A DNA stretch of 64,000 nt, from contig QKJQ01000024.1 in NCBI GenBank assembly GCA_003249225.1, positions 1-64,000 on the forward strand. The letters run 5' to 3'. Position 1 is the stretch's first letter. Every line of letters starts with the position of its first letter. The notes beneath the pieces are model-generated. The model made no database searches. It was given only the letters and a program-made list of their open reading frames with translations, and was not told the origin of the DNA. The position numbers were made by a program, and so were the translations under genes. Source of the DNA: Clostridia bacterium. Lineage in GTDB: Bacteria > Bacillota > Clostridia > Lachnospirales > Lachnospiraceae. Of this stretch, positions 26,934-36,005 are shown one piece after another.

Positions 26934-27890
26934 ATGAAAAAGGCTCCAGGAACAGCCTTATCAAGGGCTAAAAATGATTCCTATCGAAAACGATTGTTTA
27001 AGAACATAAAATCACATCCATTGTTATATGTTATGATACTGCCTGTTATTGCCTATTTTGTGGTATATCACTATTACCCTATGTATGGGCTGGTCATATC
27101 ATTGTTTAATTATGTTCCTACCAAAGGAATCTGGAAAAGTGATTTTGTCGGGCTGAAGAATTTTTCCGACTTTTTAAGCGATCCTTATTTTTTTCGGACC
27201 ATGCGAAATACTATCGTCATAAATCTGCAGATGTTGTTGTTCGGCTTTCCTTTTCCGATTATTTTTGCAATTCTGCTGAATGAACTTGCTGCGATCCGTT
27301 TACGAAGATTCACCCAGACGGTTACCTATATGCCGCACTTTATTTCCTCCGTTGTCATATGTGGTCTGATGTTGAATTTCAGCGGTACGAACGGTGTCAT
27401 TACCAGTATTATCTGCAACATTACCGGTCAGGAAGCCTCCAATCTTTTCAGTCATTCCGATTACTTTCAGCCACTTTACGTGCTTATGTGCATCTGGCAG
27501 GAATTCGGCTGGGATTCCATTATTTACTTTGCAGCTTTAAGCGGGCTTGATCCTGCGCTTTACGAAGCCGCTGATATTGATGGTGCGAACCGCTGGAAGA
27601 AAATTATTCATATAACCATTCCGGGCATATCACCGACCATTATTATATTGTTGATCCTTCGAATCGGAAACATGATGACGCTCGGCTGGGATAAAATCAT
27701 TCTTCTCTATAATCCAATGATTTATGAAAAGGCAGATGTTATATCAACGTATGTTTACCGGATCGGGCTTTTGAATTTCCAGTACAGCTTTGCTACAGCT
27801 GTTGGTTTCTTCAATTCTGTGATCAATTTTACCCTGCTTATGGTCGCGAATACTATCAGCCGAAAAGTAAACGATACAAGTTTATGGTAG
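26934..27890 (+). CDS. ABC permease, LplB-like
   Basis: A 318-residue membrane permease with a cytoplasmic basic N-terminus, six helices and the EAA loop YEAADIDGANRWKKIIHITIPG. The start at 26934 has GGGAGG about ten bases upstream; the longer frame begins inside the preceding hairpin. It is followed 13 bp later by its partner permease. Confidence 0.88.
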   Translation: MKKAPGTALSRAKNDSYRKRLFKNIKSHPLLYVMILPVIAYFVVYHYYPMYGLVISLFNYVPTKGIWKSDFVGLKNFSDFLSDPYFFRTMRNTIVINLQMLLFGFPFPIIFAILLNELAAIRLRRFTQTVTYMPHFISSVVICGLMLNFSGTNGVITSIICNITGQEASNLFSHSDYFQPLYVLMCIWQEFGWDSIIYFAALSGLDPALYEAADIDGANRWKKIIHITIPGISPTIIILLILRIGNMMTLGWDKIILLYNPMIYEKADVISTYVYRIGLLNFQYSFATAVGFFNSVINFTLLMVANTISRKVNDTSLW

Positions 27891-27903
27891 AAATGGAGGA
27901 AAA

Positions 27904-28812
27904 ATGAATAAAATAGTTAAAGTAAAGTCAAAGTCTCATGGAAGAGAAAAAATCACCGGCTTTCAGGTCATTAATACCACGATCATGCTCTTTCTGATAT
28001 TTGTTACAGTGTACCCTCTATACCATGTTCTGGTCGCCTCTTTTTCCGATCCGATCCTGCTTATGTCACATACCGGTCCCTTAACAAAAATCCTAGGCAA
28101 AGCTACATTGGCCGGTTATATTAAAACACTCTCCAATAAAAGTCTTCTTACCGGCTTCCGTAATACGCTTTTCTATATAGTAGTAGGAACCTCACTTCAG
28201 ATGGCACTGACGAGCTTTGCTGCTTATACCGTATCCAGAAAAAATTTTATGCTGCGTAATGCCATAATGAAGTTCATGATTTTTACCATGTTCTTCAACG
28301 GCGGTCTGATCCCTCTCTTTTTTGCCATTCGCAATACAGGGATCTATAACACAATATGGGTGTCCAGCATTCCTTATGCAGTAAGTGTCTACAATGTTAT
28401 TATTATGAAAACTTTTTTTGAATCCATACCAGAAAGTCTTGAGGAGGCAGCAATCATTGATGGAGCCAATGATTTCAAAGTGTTTTACAAGATCATCCTT
28501 CCTTTATCCAAACCTGTGATTGCTGTTATGATATTGTATTATGGTGTCGGTCAGTGGAACTCATGGTTCCCTGCCGCCATGTTCACAAGAGACCGCGTCC
28601 TGTATCCACTCCAGTTGATCCTTCGCGAAATTCTGATAGAAAACAGTTCACAAAGCGCGGATAATCTTCTGGAAGCGATTCAGGACACCTATGCGAAAGA
28701 ACTTGTGAAATACTGTACCATTGTGGTATCAACTGTTCCAATTCTGGTCGTCTATCCATTTTTACAAAAATACTTTGAAAAAGGTGTTATGATCGGTGCC
28801 GTAAAAGGCTAG
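27904..28812 (+). CDS. ABC permease, YtcP-like
   Basis: A 302-residue permease with six helices, EAA loop EEAAIIDGANDFKVFYKIILPLSKP and the usual C-terminus YPFLQKYFEKGVMIGAVKG. A TGGAGG site precedes the ATG. No ATPase gene accompanies the pair, so a general ATPase elsewhere must energise it. Confidence 0.9.
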   Translation: MNKIVKVKSKSHGREKITGFQVINTTIMLFLIFVTVYPLYHVLVASFSDPILLMSHTGPLTKILGKATLAGYIKTLSNKSLLTGFRNTLFYIVVGTSLQMALTSFAAYTVSRKNFMLRNAIMKFMIFTMFFNGGLIPLFFAIRNTGIYNTIWVSSIPYAVSVYNVIIMKTFFESIPESLEEAAIIDGANDFKVFYKIILPLSKPVIAVMILYYGVGQWNSWFPAAMFTRDRVLYPLQLILREILIENSSQSADNLLEAIQDTYAKELVKYCTIVVSTVPILVVYPFLQKYFEKGVMIGAVKG

Positions 28813-28831
28813 AAGGAGTACCCCATCCGCA

Positions 28832-29830
28832 ATGAAAAAAACAATGACAAAAAAGGAAAATCTTATTAATATGCTGGAAGGCAGGCCCCATGATCATATA
28901 CCGGTAAGCTTCTTTCAGCATTTCCCGGTGGAAAACACCAGCGGAGAGAACTGTGTAAATGCCCATGTAACTTTCTATAAAAAAACAGAATTTGATTTCA
29001 TCAAGATCATGCATGACGGTTTAACCGCGCCTTGCACTCTGAATGTTACAACTATTGAAGATCTAAAGAGCTACCGATCACAGAAAGCTTCCAATTCCTA
29101 CATTAAGGAATATCTAAAGCGAGCCTCCATGGTGAATGACCGTATAGGTACAGAGGTCTACACGTACTGCAATATCTTCACTCCTTTTACACTTCTCCGC
29201 AGAATCGGTGATGACAGACTTCTTGCTTTTCTAAAAAAAGATAGAGAGCTTATTAAGGACATACTTTTACGAATGGGTGAAGACATTGCTTATTTATCAG
29301 AAAAAGTTATACAGGATGCCGGATGCATTGGTGTCTTTCTGGCCATGCAGGGAGCAGAGACCGGTCTTTTCACACCAGATGAGTTCATGGAGATCATCGA
29401 ACCCTCAGACCGGCTTGTCACTGATACAGCTTCAAAAGCTTCCCCCTATAACATTCTGCATTTTTGCGGCTGGAATGGTGTAAAGAACCAACTGGAACTC
29501 TGGCGTGATTATCCAGGCAATGCCGTCAACTGGGCAATCTATATAGAAGGGCTTACATTACCCGAAGGAAGAAAGTATTTTCGTATGCGTAACTGCATGG
29601 GTGGTTTTGATAACCGGCGTGACCACCTGCTTTATGCAGGCTCAAAAGAAACCGTTCAAAACGAAACCATAAGGATTTTGGAACAATACAGTGCAGCCTT
29701 TGGAACAACCGACCATCTTATGCTTGGCGCCGATTGTTCTTTCTTGCCTGACTTTGAAACCGTCCGGTTTTCCTGGGTCACAGAGGCACTTTATAACTGG
29801 GAACAAAGCCAGCTGTCAGCTTCTTATTAA
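28832..29830 (+). CDS. URO-D-like protein of the zinc methyltransferase type (copy 2)
   Basis: A 332-residue paralogue of the 22971-23939 product, sharing AVNWAIY.EGL, GGFDNR and SKE.V.NE. It keeps the zinc ligands H210-x-C212 (LHFCGWN) and C302 (LGADCSFLP). Having two diverged copies in one operon suggests a two-step methyl transfer or two substrates. The first ATG has AAGGAG 13 bases upstream; an in-frame ATG at codon 5 is an alternative start. Confidence 0.7.
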   Translation: MKKTMTKKENLINMLEGRPHDHIPVSFFQHFPVENTSGENCVNAHVTFYKKTEFDFIKIMHDGLTAPCTLNVTTIEDLKSYRSQKASNSYIKEYLKRASMVNDRIGTEVYTYCNIFTPFTLLRRIGDDRLLAFLKKDRELIKDILLRMGEDIAYLSEKVIQDAGCIGVFLAMQGAETGLFTPDEFMEIIEPSDRLVTDTASKASPYNILHFCGWNGVKNQLELWRDYPGNAVNWAIYIEGLTLPEGRKYFRMRNCMGGFDNRRDHLLYAGSKETVQNETIRILEQYSAAFGTTDHLMLGADCSFLPDFETVRFSWVTEALYNWEQSQLSASY

Positions 29831-29859
29831 ATTCTCAAACATCCGGAAAGGCGATTGTT

Positions 29860-31296
29860 ATGGAAATGGAATTATATAACAAAATAGATTTTTGGTTTGA
29901 AAATAACAAGGATCGATTAATTCAAGATATTATACGTCTGCTTCGAATCGAAAGTATTTCAGACCCGGCTGAGCTTGTCGGTCCTTTTGGCAAAGGATGT
30001 CATGATGCTATGGATGAAATGCTCAAAATCGGTGAAGAACATGGGTTTTATACAGAAAATCATGAATACAATGTTGGCACCATAGGAAACAAAAAGAAGG
30101 ATTTTAAAAATACCATCGGATTCTGGAACCATCTCGATGTCGTACCTGTCGGAAACAACTGGTATTACTCTCCTTTCGAACCGGTATTGAAAGAAGATTT
30201 TCTTATCGGACGCGGGGCTCAGGATAATAAAGGACCTGCCATCGGCATGCTGTATGTTATGAAATGTATACGAGAACTTGAGATTCCGATGAAACATGAA
30301 CTATGTCTTTTTGTCGGATGCGATGAAGAAAGAGGCATGAAGGATATCGAATATTATAAAAGTCATTATCCCACGCCAAAACTTTCCATGATTGCAGACA
30401 GCGGATTTCCTGTCTGCTACGGAGAAAAAGGCATTGTTGAAGGCTGCATGATATCAAATGCCAAAGTATCCGGAAAAATCTATGATCTTTACGGCGGAAG
30501 TGCCAGCAACATGATTCCAGACTTTGCCGTCGCTGTTCTCGAAAGAACTGCAGACCTCGAGCGGGAGCTGAAAACAATGGGTACCAATCTTGAGGTCAGT
30601 CTGGAAGCCTCCCGTATCATCCTTAAAGCTCAGGGTACCAGCAAACACAGTGCGTTCCCGGAGGGAAGTAACAATGCAATTCACGAGCTTTGTCATACAC
30701 TAAGCCAGTTCAGTTGCCTGGATCCTGAAGATCTTCATCTTCTGCGGTCTGTATCCAATATGTCCAAAGAATATTATGGTGAAAATTTTGATATAGCATA
30801 CCGTGATGAAGTATCCGGACCGACCACATGTGCCGCAACAATTCTTAGCCTTGAGAAAGGCAGAATAGTACTGACACTGAACATTCGCTATGCCATAACT
30901 GCTGATACCGACAAACTGTTCTCCTGCCTGATGATTCATGCTCAAAAAGCCGGATTCTCCTGGAAGAAAGACAGAAATTCAAAACCTAATTATTTCCCAA
31001 GACAGCATCCTGCCGTTGATCTTTTGACAAATACCTATAACGAACTTACCGGTGAAAAGAAAGAAGCCTTTGTCATGGGCGGCGGCACCTATGCCAGAAA
31101 ACTTCCAAATGCCTTCGCTTATGGAATCGGTGGTATGGAAGAGGATACGATAGACAAAATCATAAAAAACAAGCTGTTTCAACCAGGTCACGGTGGCGCC
31201 CATGAACCGGATGAAGGTCTGAACCTACGATTATTTCTAAAAGCGATGAAGATATATACAATGAGCATAATTGCAATGAATGAGTGCGAACTTTGA
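29860..31296 (+). CDS. M20-family dipeptidase-like metallopeptidase (PepV/Sapep type)
   Basis: A 478-residue zinc peptidase. Metal and catalytic residues are visible: H91-D93 in WNHLDVVP, D122 in [10 protein letters not shown]156-E157 in CDEERG and H448 in GGAHEPDE. Length and pattern fit the PepV/SapD dipeptidase group rather than short ArgE/DapE enzymes. A lid domain spans roughly 190-350. It closes the operon and suggests that the imported compound contains a peptide or amide bond to an amino acid, perhaps cysteine given the first gene. Confidence 0.85.
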   Translation: MEMELYNKIDFWFENNKDRLIQDIIRLLRIESISDPAELVGPFGKGCHDAMDEMLKIGEEHGFYTENHEYNVGTIGNKKKDFKNTIGFWNHLDVVPVGNNWYYSPFEPVLKEDFLIGRGAQDNKGPAIGMLYVMKCIRELEIPMKHELCLFVGCDEERGMKDIEYYKSHYPTPKLSMIADSGFPVCYGEKGIVEGCMISNAKVSGKIYDLYGGSASNMIPDFAVAVLERTADLERELKTMGTNLEVSLEASRIILKAQGTSKHSAFPEGSNNAIHELCHTLSQFSCLDPEDLHLLRSVSNMSKEYYGENFDIAYRDEVSGPTTCAATILSLEKGRIVLTLNIRYAITADTDKLFSCLMIHAQKAGFSWKKDRNSKPNYFPRQHPAVDLLTNTYNELTGEKKEAFVMGGGTYARKLPNAFAYGIGGMEEDTIDKIIKNKLFQPGHGGAHEPDEGLNLRLFLKAMKIYTMSIIAMNECEL

Positions 31297-31308
31297 GCTT
31301 ATCATTAC

Positions 31309-31346
31309 AAAAAAGGAGCGATTTTTCAGATAATCGTTTCTTTTTT
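31309..31346 (+). terminator. Terminator after the M20 peptidase
   Basis: AAAAGGAGCGATT pairs with AATCGTTTCTTTT (with G-U pairs), followed by TTTTATTTT, shortly after the operon's last stop codon. Confidence 0.7.
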
Positions 31347-31485
31347 ATTTTGGGAATTGACTCATTGTAAATGTAGACATAGATTGCTGCCTCTGCTGGA
31401 TCTTAAAGGAGCGCTAGAGAATTTTACATTCAATATCTAGTTTTATTGAAGATATTTATAAGAATGAGTTACTGAGGAATTTTAA

Positions 31486-31534
31486 ATACAATCATTGATT
31501 GTATTCTCAACAATTGATTGTTTATTGATATCAA
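31486..31534. promoter_or_regulatory. Operator cluster of the XRE regulator gene
   Basis: ATACAATCATTGATTGTAT (31486-31504) is a perfect 9-bp dyad around one base. A related half-site CAATTGATTG follows at 31511-31520, and TTGATATCAA (31525-31534) is a 10-bp palindrome on the -35 box. The positions suit autorepression by the downstream HTH protein. Confidence 0.55.
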
Positions 31535-31553
31535 CCTTCTTGTATTTTATACT
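31525..31553 (+). promoter_or_regulatory. Promoter of the XRE regulator gene
   Basis: TTGATA (31525-31530) and TATACT (31548-31553) are separated by 17 bp, about 40 bp upstream of the ATG. Confidence 0.65.
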
Positions 31554-31591
31554 GTCTATACAGGCGCTTGTAATAAACTCGGAGGAATCGT

Positions 31592-32665
31592 ATGAATATA
31601 AAAATAGGTGAGAAAATCAAAGAACTACGGAAAAGGACTGATGTCAGTCAGGAACGTTTTGCAGAATACCTTGGCGTAACGGCACAGGCCGTCAGCCGCT
31701 GGGAAGTGGAAGGTTGTTATCCGGATATAGAACTGCTTCCGGCCATTGCGCATTTTTTTAATGTCAGTATTGATGAATTATTGTGCTATGATGCAATGAA
31801 AAGCAAGGACAAGATCGCTGCAATCCTTGCGCAAGCCGGACCGGAGCGAAGCAAGAGCTGGCAGAACGGGACAAACCTTGAGATGCTCCGTACTGCCGTC
31901 TTAGAATTTCCAAACAGCTATGACCTGCTGTATTGTCTGGCAAAAGCCTTATGTTATACTAAGAATCAGGAGAATGAAAAGCCAAAAAATCTTCAGGAAA
32001 GTATTGCGATCTGCAAACGGATCCTAAATGACTGTCTTGATGATACACTTCGTCTTCGCACACTTCTTGTACTATCCCGTGCTTATATCAACGCTGGCAT
32101 GAAAGATCTTGCGGTCGAAACCGCGAACCGGCTTCCTTCTGCTCGCGATTCAAGTGACATGATACTCCCGGATATACTGGAAGGAAATGAGCAAAGCAAG
32201 CAGATTGCAAAGTCAGCCTCCTTACTTTCTGATATGTTCGAATACCTTGTAGTGAATCTTGCAGATACTAAGTATAAAGATGACCCGGAAAGAAGAATCG
32301 ACTTATTCAAAAAGCAGCTTTCCTTTGAAGAGATCCTGCATGAAGACGGTGATTACATCTATGAAACCTTACGCATGCGCGCAATCTGCTACTGGATTTG
32401 CGAGGATTACATGAAGCTTGGCAATTATGATCTTGCCTTGGATTACATCGAGAAATTTGCTGCGCACAGCCTTCAGTTTGATGCTTTGCCACAGGAATCG
32501 AGCTACACCTCACTTATTTTCTGCGGACAGATCTGCAATAAGAACAGAGATCTTGACATAAAAGACACTGTGCCTGGATCACGGATCTATCTGACCACAA
32601 GAGAGATTTTTGCACCGGTACGTGAGATGGAACGATTCAAGGCGGTAATTGAAAACTTGAAATAA
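31592..32665 (+). CDS. XRE-family regulator with helical C-terminal sensor region
   Basis: A 357-residue protein. Residues 5-60 form a Cro/CI helix-turn-helix (IKELRKRTDVSQERFAEYLGVTAQAVSRWE). The rest is all-helical with TPR-like spacing, as in Clostridial XRE proteins whose C-terminal part senses a peptide or partner. CGGAGG precedes the ATG. It lies just outside the tRNA-linked element, whose left att copy begins 26 bp after its stop. The target is unknown beyond likely self-control. Confidence 0.8.
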   Translation: MNIKIGEKIKELRKRTDVSQERFAEYLGVTAQAVSRWEVEGCYPDIELLPAIAHFFNVSIDELLCYDAMKSKDKIAAILAQAGPERSKSWQNGTNLEMLRTAVLEFPNSYDLLYCLAKALCYTKNQENEKPKNLQESIAICKRILNDCLDDTLRLRTLLVLSRAYINAGMKDLAVETANRLPSARDSSDMILPDILEGNEQSKQIAKSASLLSDMFEYLVVNLADTKYKDDPERRIDLFKKQLSFEEILHEDGDYIYETLRMRAICYWICEDYMKLGNYDLALDYIEKFAAHSLQFDALPQESSYTSLIFCGQICNKNRDLDIKDTVPGSRIYLTTREIFAPVREMERFKAVIENLK

Positions 32666-32690
32666 CAATTAAAAAATAGCCGTATCCCAC

Positions 32691-32750
32691 TGTTTTCAAT
32701 GGTTTACTGCTACTTTTAATTAGTGCAGTTGAGGGGACTTGAACCCCTAC
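32691..32750. repeat. Left att-like copy of the tRNA-Leu 3' end
   Basis: Positions 32724-32750 repeat exactly, over 27 nt, the 3' end of the tRNA-Leu gene at 35793-35819. A 15-nt identical block (32691-32705) lies 33 bp before the core, at the same spacing as in the right copy. This is the footprint of site-specific integration into the tRNA gene. Confidence 0.85.
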
Positions 32751-32964
32751 GCTGATTTTGAAATAGGCTTAAAGAAAGGGGATACAGCAGCAGTTGCCTT
32801 GGCGATATTCACTATGAATCTCTTCAAGGCTTCAGCACGCTCTTTTTACGCTCTATTTTTATTATGCTGAGTTCACGGAACATTTCCACCGTAATAGCTC
32901 CAAATAAAGTAACTGATTTATCGTTTTGAAAAAAGCTGTGTTTAATCAGCAGACACTAAGTATT

Positions 32965-33648
32965 CTATTCCTTCCTGTAAAGTTCGGTAAATGGCCCTTC
33001 CTGATATCCAACATAGATCGTCTCCGGATTCTTCTTTGAATAATAGATATCTGCACCCAAAAGCCCGATACTATTGCTGAAATTAATTGTCGCAGTACTT
33101 TCTTCATAAATGACTTCACCGATTAATTCATATTCTAAGTCAGTGTCTATCTTATCAATCATTTGAAATCTCGCGGTATATAAAGTGTCATTTACCATAA
33201 CGGAAGGATACCAATTGTCAGTAGCCTGTGTCTTTAGCTTCTCTGCAAGATTCCATCTGTGATATACCTCACCATACTGCTCACTTTCTGATTTTAGATA
33301 AATGATATCGCTTTGGCTTGTCGTATAGATTGCAAAACCAACATAGGTGCTTATATTCGTTTCGAACGCCTTCTCCGGCAAGGTTTTATCTGCTGTTACA
33401 GTTGTGATTGTACCGGCTAGTGTAATCTCTTCCGGAACCACATTGGTGCTTAAGTCTGCAGCTTGATAATACTTGTCATTGAAGAATACGGTAGGCCAAT
33501 CTATCGCTGTCTCTGAATGACTGATTCTATCAGCTGAAAGATTCTTGTCCGATAGCTTCCTCTCATATTGAACTATGATAAAACATAATACAATTACAAC
33601 AGTACATATGGCAGCACTAACGAAGATAATCGTTCTGTTTCTTTTCAT
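32965..33648 (-). CDS. Membrane-anchored protein with a duplicated domain, unknown function
   Basis: A 227-residue protein that I do not recognise. An N-terminal signal-anchor helix (about 7-27) is followed by an extracytoplasmic part with two similar units, the first starting at WPTVFFNDKYYQA (about 51) and the second at YPSVMVNDTLYTA (about 146). Each has the pattern of a short beta-rich domain. A canonical AAGGAGG site suggests it is expressed. It is the only intact gene inside the decayed element. Confidence 0.6.
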   Translation of the reverse strand: MKRNRTIIFVSAAICTVVIVLCFIIVQYERKLSDKNLSADRISHSETAIDWPTVFFNDKYYQAADLSTNVVPEEITLAGTITTVTADKTLPEKAFETNISTYVGFAIYTTSQSDIIYLKSESEQYGEVYHRWNLAEKLKTQATDNWYPSVMVNDTLYTARFQMIDKIDTDLEYELIGEVIYEESTATINFSNSIGLLGADIYYSKKNPETIYVGYQEGPFTELYRKE

Positions 33649-33688
33649 GAATACACCTCCTTGGGGTGTGATTACACTACATGCTTTA

Positions 33689-33774
33689 TTACGGTTACTG
33701 AAATGTATATCGTATAGTATCTCTTTATGATATTATTGTTCATTCTAATTTGTGCTTATTCCAGTAACCATAAT
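33689..33774. repeat. Inverted repeat upstream of the duplicated-domain gene
   Basis: ATTACGGTTACTG (near 33689) and CAGTAACCATAAT (near 33774) pair over 12 of 13 positions with about 60 nt between. It may be a recombination scar or a regulatory dyad for the minus-strand gene starting at 33648. Confidence 0.3.
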
Positions 33775-33869
33775 TCAAAAAACACGAATTACTTTTAATC
33801 AGCTGTTGTGAAATAAGTACTCCCTTATACAGTAGTGTGTGTTATGCAAGTTGGATTGTCAACAGTTTT

Positions 33870-34718
33870 CTAAACAACTTTTTTAAGGGTATTGATTCTA
33901 TACCTCACCGGTGTTAAATATCCTAATGAAGAATGAATTCTGTGGTTGTTAAACCAGTTTACATTATCAGCCAATTCAATCTGAAAATGATACAAACTGG
34001 AAAAAGTCTGGTTCCTAACAAACTACGTTTTGATTATTTTAAATGTTGCTTCTGCTACTGCATTATCATATGGACATCCTTTATGACTCAATTATCGTTT
34101 AATATCAAACGCTGCCAGGGTTTCATCAATGGTTTGATTTTTAAATTCATTCCCACGATCTGTGTGAAATATTTTATTGTCCTGCAGATTTCCTTTTACG
34201 GATTGGAACGCTTGCTTTACTAAATCGGCTGTTTTGTTTCGACCTGAACTGAATCCAATGATTTCTCTGTTAAAGAGGTCAACGAGTACGCATATGTAGC
34301 TCCAGCTCATACCGACTCTGACATATGTTAAATCGCTTACGACAACATTTCTAAACGATTGTTTACTAAATTGACGATCGACAACGTTTTCAATTTTTGA
34401 TTCATTGCAAGTATCTTTTTGTGGACGGAACTGAGCAGTTGTATAACTTGAAACAAGTCCTTCCTGCTTCATTATTCTGCCAATGCGGCGGCGTGAAGCT
34501 ACGATATTTCTATCTTTTAAATCAGATTTGATTTTTCGTGTTCCGTAATTATTACGGCTCGCTTTAAATATATCAACTGTATTTTCTACCAATGCTGACT
34601 CGTCCGGTTTGCTTTTTGCTTCATAGTAAAAGGTACTCTTGGGGATTTGCAGGACTTTGCACATTGCTGACACAGAGTATTTGTGGGCATTTGCCTGGAC
34701 CACTTTTACTTTCGTCAA
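33870..34718 (-). pseudogene. IS3-family transposase OrfB, inactivated
   Basis: The rve/DDE transposase reads continuously to 33870 but has in-frame stops at 34092-34094 (where RSLSHKG is expected) and 34023-34025 (where KTEF is expected). Two catalytic Asp regions (VVVSDLTYVRV and FHTDRGNEF) lie before the first stop; the third acidic residue (AVAEATFK) lies between the stops. The usual ending RIHSSLGYLTPVRY is still present. The enzyme must be inactive. Confidence 0.85.
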
Positions 34719-34725
34719 GAGAACT

Positions 34726-35018
34726 TTAGTTCTTTAATATCAGCGCTGCTTGTATTAAAATGTCGTTCTCCATTTTAAGCTATTGATTTTCCTTGCGAAG
34801 TTTTATCAGTTCGGCATCTTCCGCAGAACGATTATCTTTTCTTTAAAAGAACCACTGTTTTCCGCCTGGGCAATCCATTTATCAAGGAGAGAGCCTGCAA
34901 TATCATATTCTCTAACGATATCACATTTTCGTTTGCCACCTCGGTAGAGGTCGACAACTTGCTGTTTAAATTCAGTTGTAAATGTACGATGGGGTTTTGG
35001 TTTTTTGTTTTGAGACAT
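34726..35018 (-). pseudogene. IS3-family OrfA (HTH), frameshifted
   Basis: Residues 1-60 are the IS3 OrfA helix-turn-helix (RTFTTEFKQQVVDLY). One base is missing near 34835: in the next frame the expected continuation (DNRSAEDAELIKLRKENQ) resumes, then meets a TAG where the leucine-zipper part LKMENDIL continues. Both a frameshift and a nonsense change therefore inactivate it. Confidence 0.8.
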
Positions 35019-35661
35019 GGGGCATCATCCTTTCTTTTATAAGACTATAATATATGCCCTTAATATTTCTGTCTGGTTTATTGTAGCCCATCCAAATGCT
35101 GATTTCACACCACAAGAAAAAGCCTTTATTTATATTTTATACAGCTGCGGTGTAAGGCCTGCAGAAATGTACGCACTTACCCGATCTGATGTTGATCTAA
35201 AAAAGAAAGAGCTTACTATAAATAAAACTCTGATATTTTCTAAAGATGAATCTGCTCTTCCAAAAACAGATGCCGGTATTCGAACACTTCTGCTTACTGA
35301 TTCAGTTGTTAAAGCTATAAAGGAGCTGTATGCAGTTAACTCTAGCATGATTCTTTTTTGTGACGAAAATGGTATGTATAAAACTCGCAGTGCTTATTAT
35401 TGGATGTGGAACCAGGCAAAAAAAATCATCGGAAAACAAAAATTAAAAGAAGCTCAGTCACCACTTACACAGTATACCTTTCGACATAACTTTTGCACTG
35501 AACTATATTATGCCGGAGTAAGTATGAAAGAAGCGCAAAGATTGATGGAACATAGTGATTATAGCATGATTATGAAAGTATATAGCCACCTTGATGCATC
35601 AAAAGAAAATACTCGCGAAAAACTCCAAAAGCTCTCCAATTTTGACTGTCATTTTGACTGA
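35017..35661 (+). pseudogene. Tyrosine integrase, C-terminal fragment
   Basis: About 190 residues of a phage/ICE-type tyrosine recombinase catalytic domain. Catalytic R47 (CGVRPAE), R156 (TFRHNF), H179 (LMEHSD) and nucleophile Y189 (KVYSHL) are present; the usual first His of HxxR is Tyr153. The N-terminal arm-binding and core-binding parts are missing, and the frame runs into IS sequence before about 35060. Integrase genes beside a tRNA usually drive integration there, which fits the att repeats. Confidence 0.8.
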
Positions 35662-35721
35662 CACTCACTTCTGACTGTCATCTGACTGTCACTTTTTCTT
35701 CGAACCTCTGTTTGTTCCTAC

Positions 35722-35775
35722 GCATTATGTAACTGCATAAAAAAAGAGCCAAAAACCAGTGTTTTCAATGGTTTT
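35722..35775 (-). terminator. Terminator downstream of tRNA-Leu
   Basis: On the minus strand AAAACCA and TGGTTTTT form a stem about 20 bases after the tRNA, followed by GGCTCTTTTTTT. Confidence 0.5.
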
Positions 35776-35819
35776 CAGCTATTTTAAAAGGATGCAGTTG
35801 AGGGGACTTGAACCCCTAC
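35760..35819. repeat. Right att-like copy within the tRNA-Leu gene
   Basis: 35793-35819 is the 27-nt core shared with 32724-32750, and 35760-35774 is the shared 15-nt outer block. The 18 bases between them match at about 10 positions. Confidence 0.85.
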
Positions 35820-35876
35820 CCGGGAACCCGGACATGAACCTGAATCATGCGCGTATGCCAATTCCGCCACAACTGC
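35793..35876 (-). tRNA. tRNA-Leu (anticodon CAG)
   Basis: A class II tRNA of about 84 nt. The acceptor GCAGTTG pairs with CAACTGC, followed by discriminator A. Anticodon stem CATGA/TCATG encloses the loop TTCAGGT with anticodon CAG. A long variable arm (CCGGGTTCCCGG) and a T arm AGGGG-TTCAAGT-CCCCT follow. CCA is not encoded. It is the integration target of the decayed element. Confidence 0.93.
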
Positions 35877-35976
35877 TTATCGCGTCTCACATTCGTTCTT
35901 CCCATGATCAGAATGAACGAAATGGTTGGCTCTGCAAGGTACTTTAGCTATGAAAAACCTTGCTGACGTATCTATG

Positions 35977-36005
35977 ATAATACCATCTTCCGTTCATTCT
36001 GTCAA
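35977..36005 (-). promoter_or_regulatory. Promoter, probably of tRNA-Leu
   Basis: On the minus strand a consensus TTGACA (36000-36005) and TATTAT (35977-35982) are 17 bp apart, about 100 bp upstream of the tRNA. The nearest downstream gene on this strand is the tRNA. Confidence 0.6.

Larger units (their letters stand above)
33850..35045 (-). mobile_element. IS3-family insertion sequence remnant
   Basis: It has the orfA plus orfB layout of IS3-family elements, both on the minus strand and both broken. The ends are approximate because clear terminal inverted repeats could not be seen. It lies against, and probably disrupts, the 5' part of the integrase gene. Confidence 0.7.
32724..35819. mobile_element. 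Decayed tRNA-Leu-integrated element (about 3.1 kb)
   Basis: The segment is bounded by 27-nt direct repeats of a tRNA 3' end. It carries, next to the tRNA, the C-terminal part of a tyrosine integrase, a dead IS3-family element and one intact hypothetical gene. No conjugation, replication or excisionase genes remain, so it is a relic of a larger genomic island or prophage. Confidence 0.75.

Noticed and set aside
32724..32750. A second tRNA gene
   Set aside because: Only the 3' 27 nt of tRNA-Leu is present; no anticodon or 5' half, so it is an att remnant.
32751..32964. Possible small peptide (ALKRFIVNIAKATAAVSPFF) just inside the left att copy, minus strand
   Set aside because: It has no clear start and is cut by the att sequence. 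It slightly resembles short signal-peptide precursors, but not enough to call; probably the tail of a lost gene.
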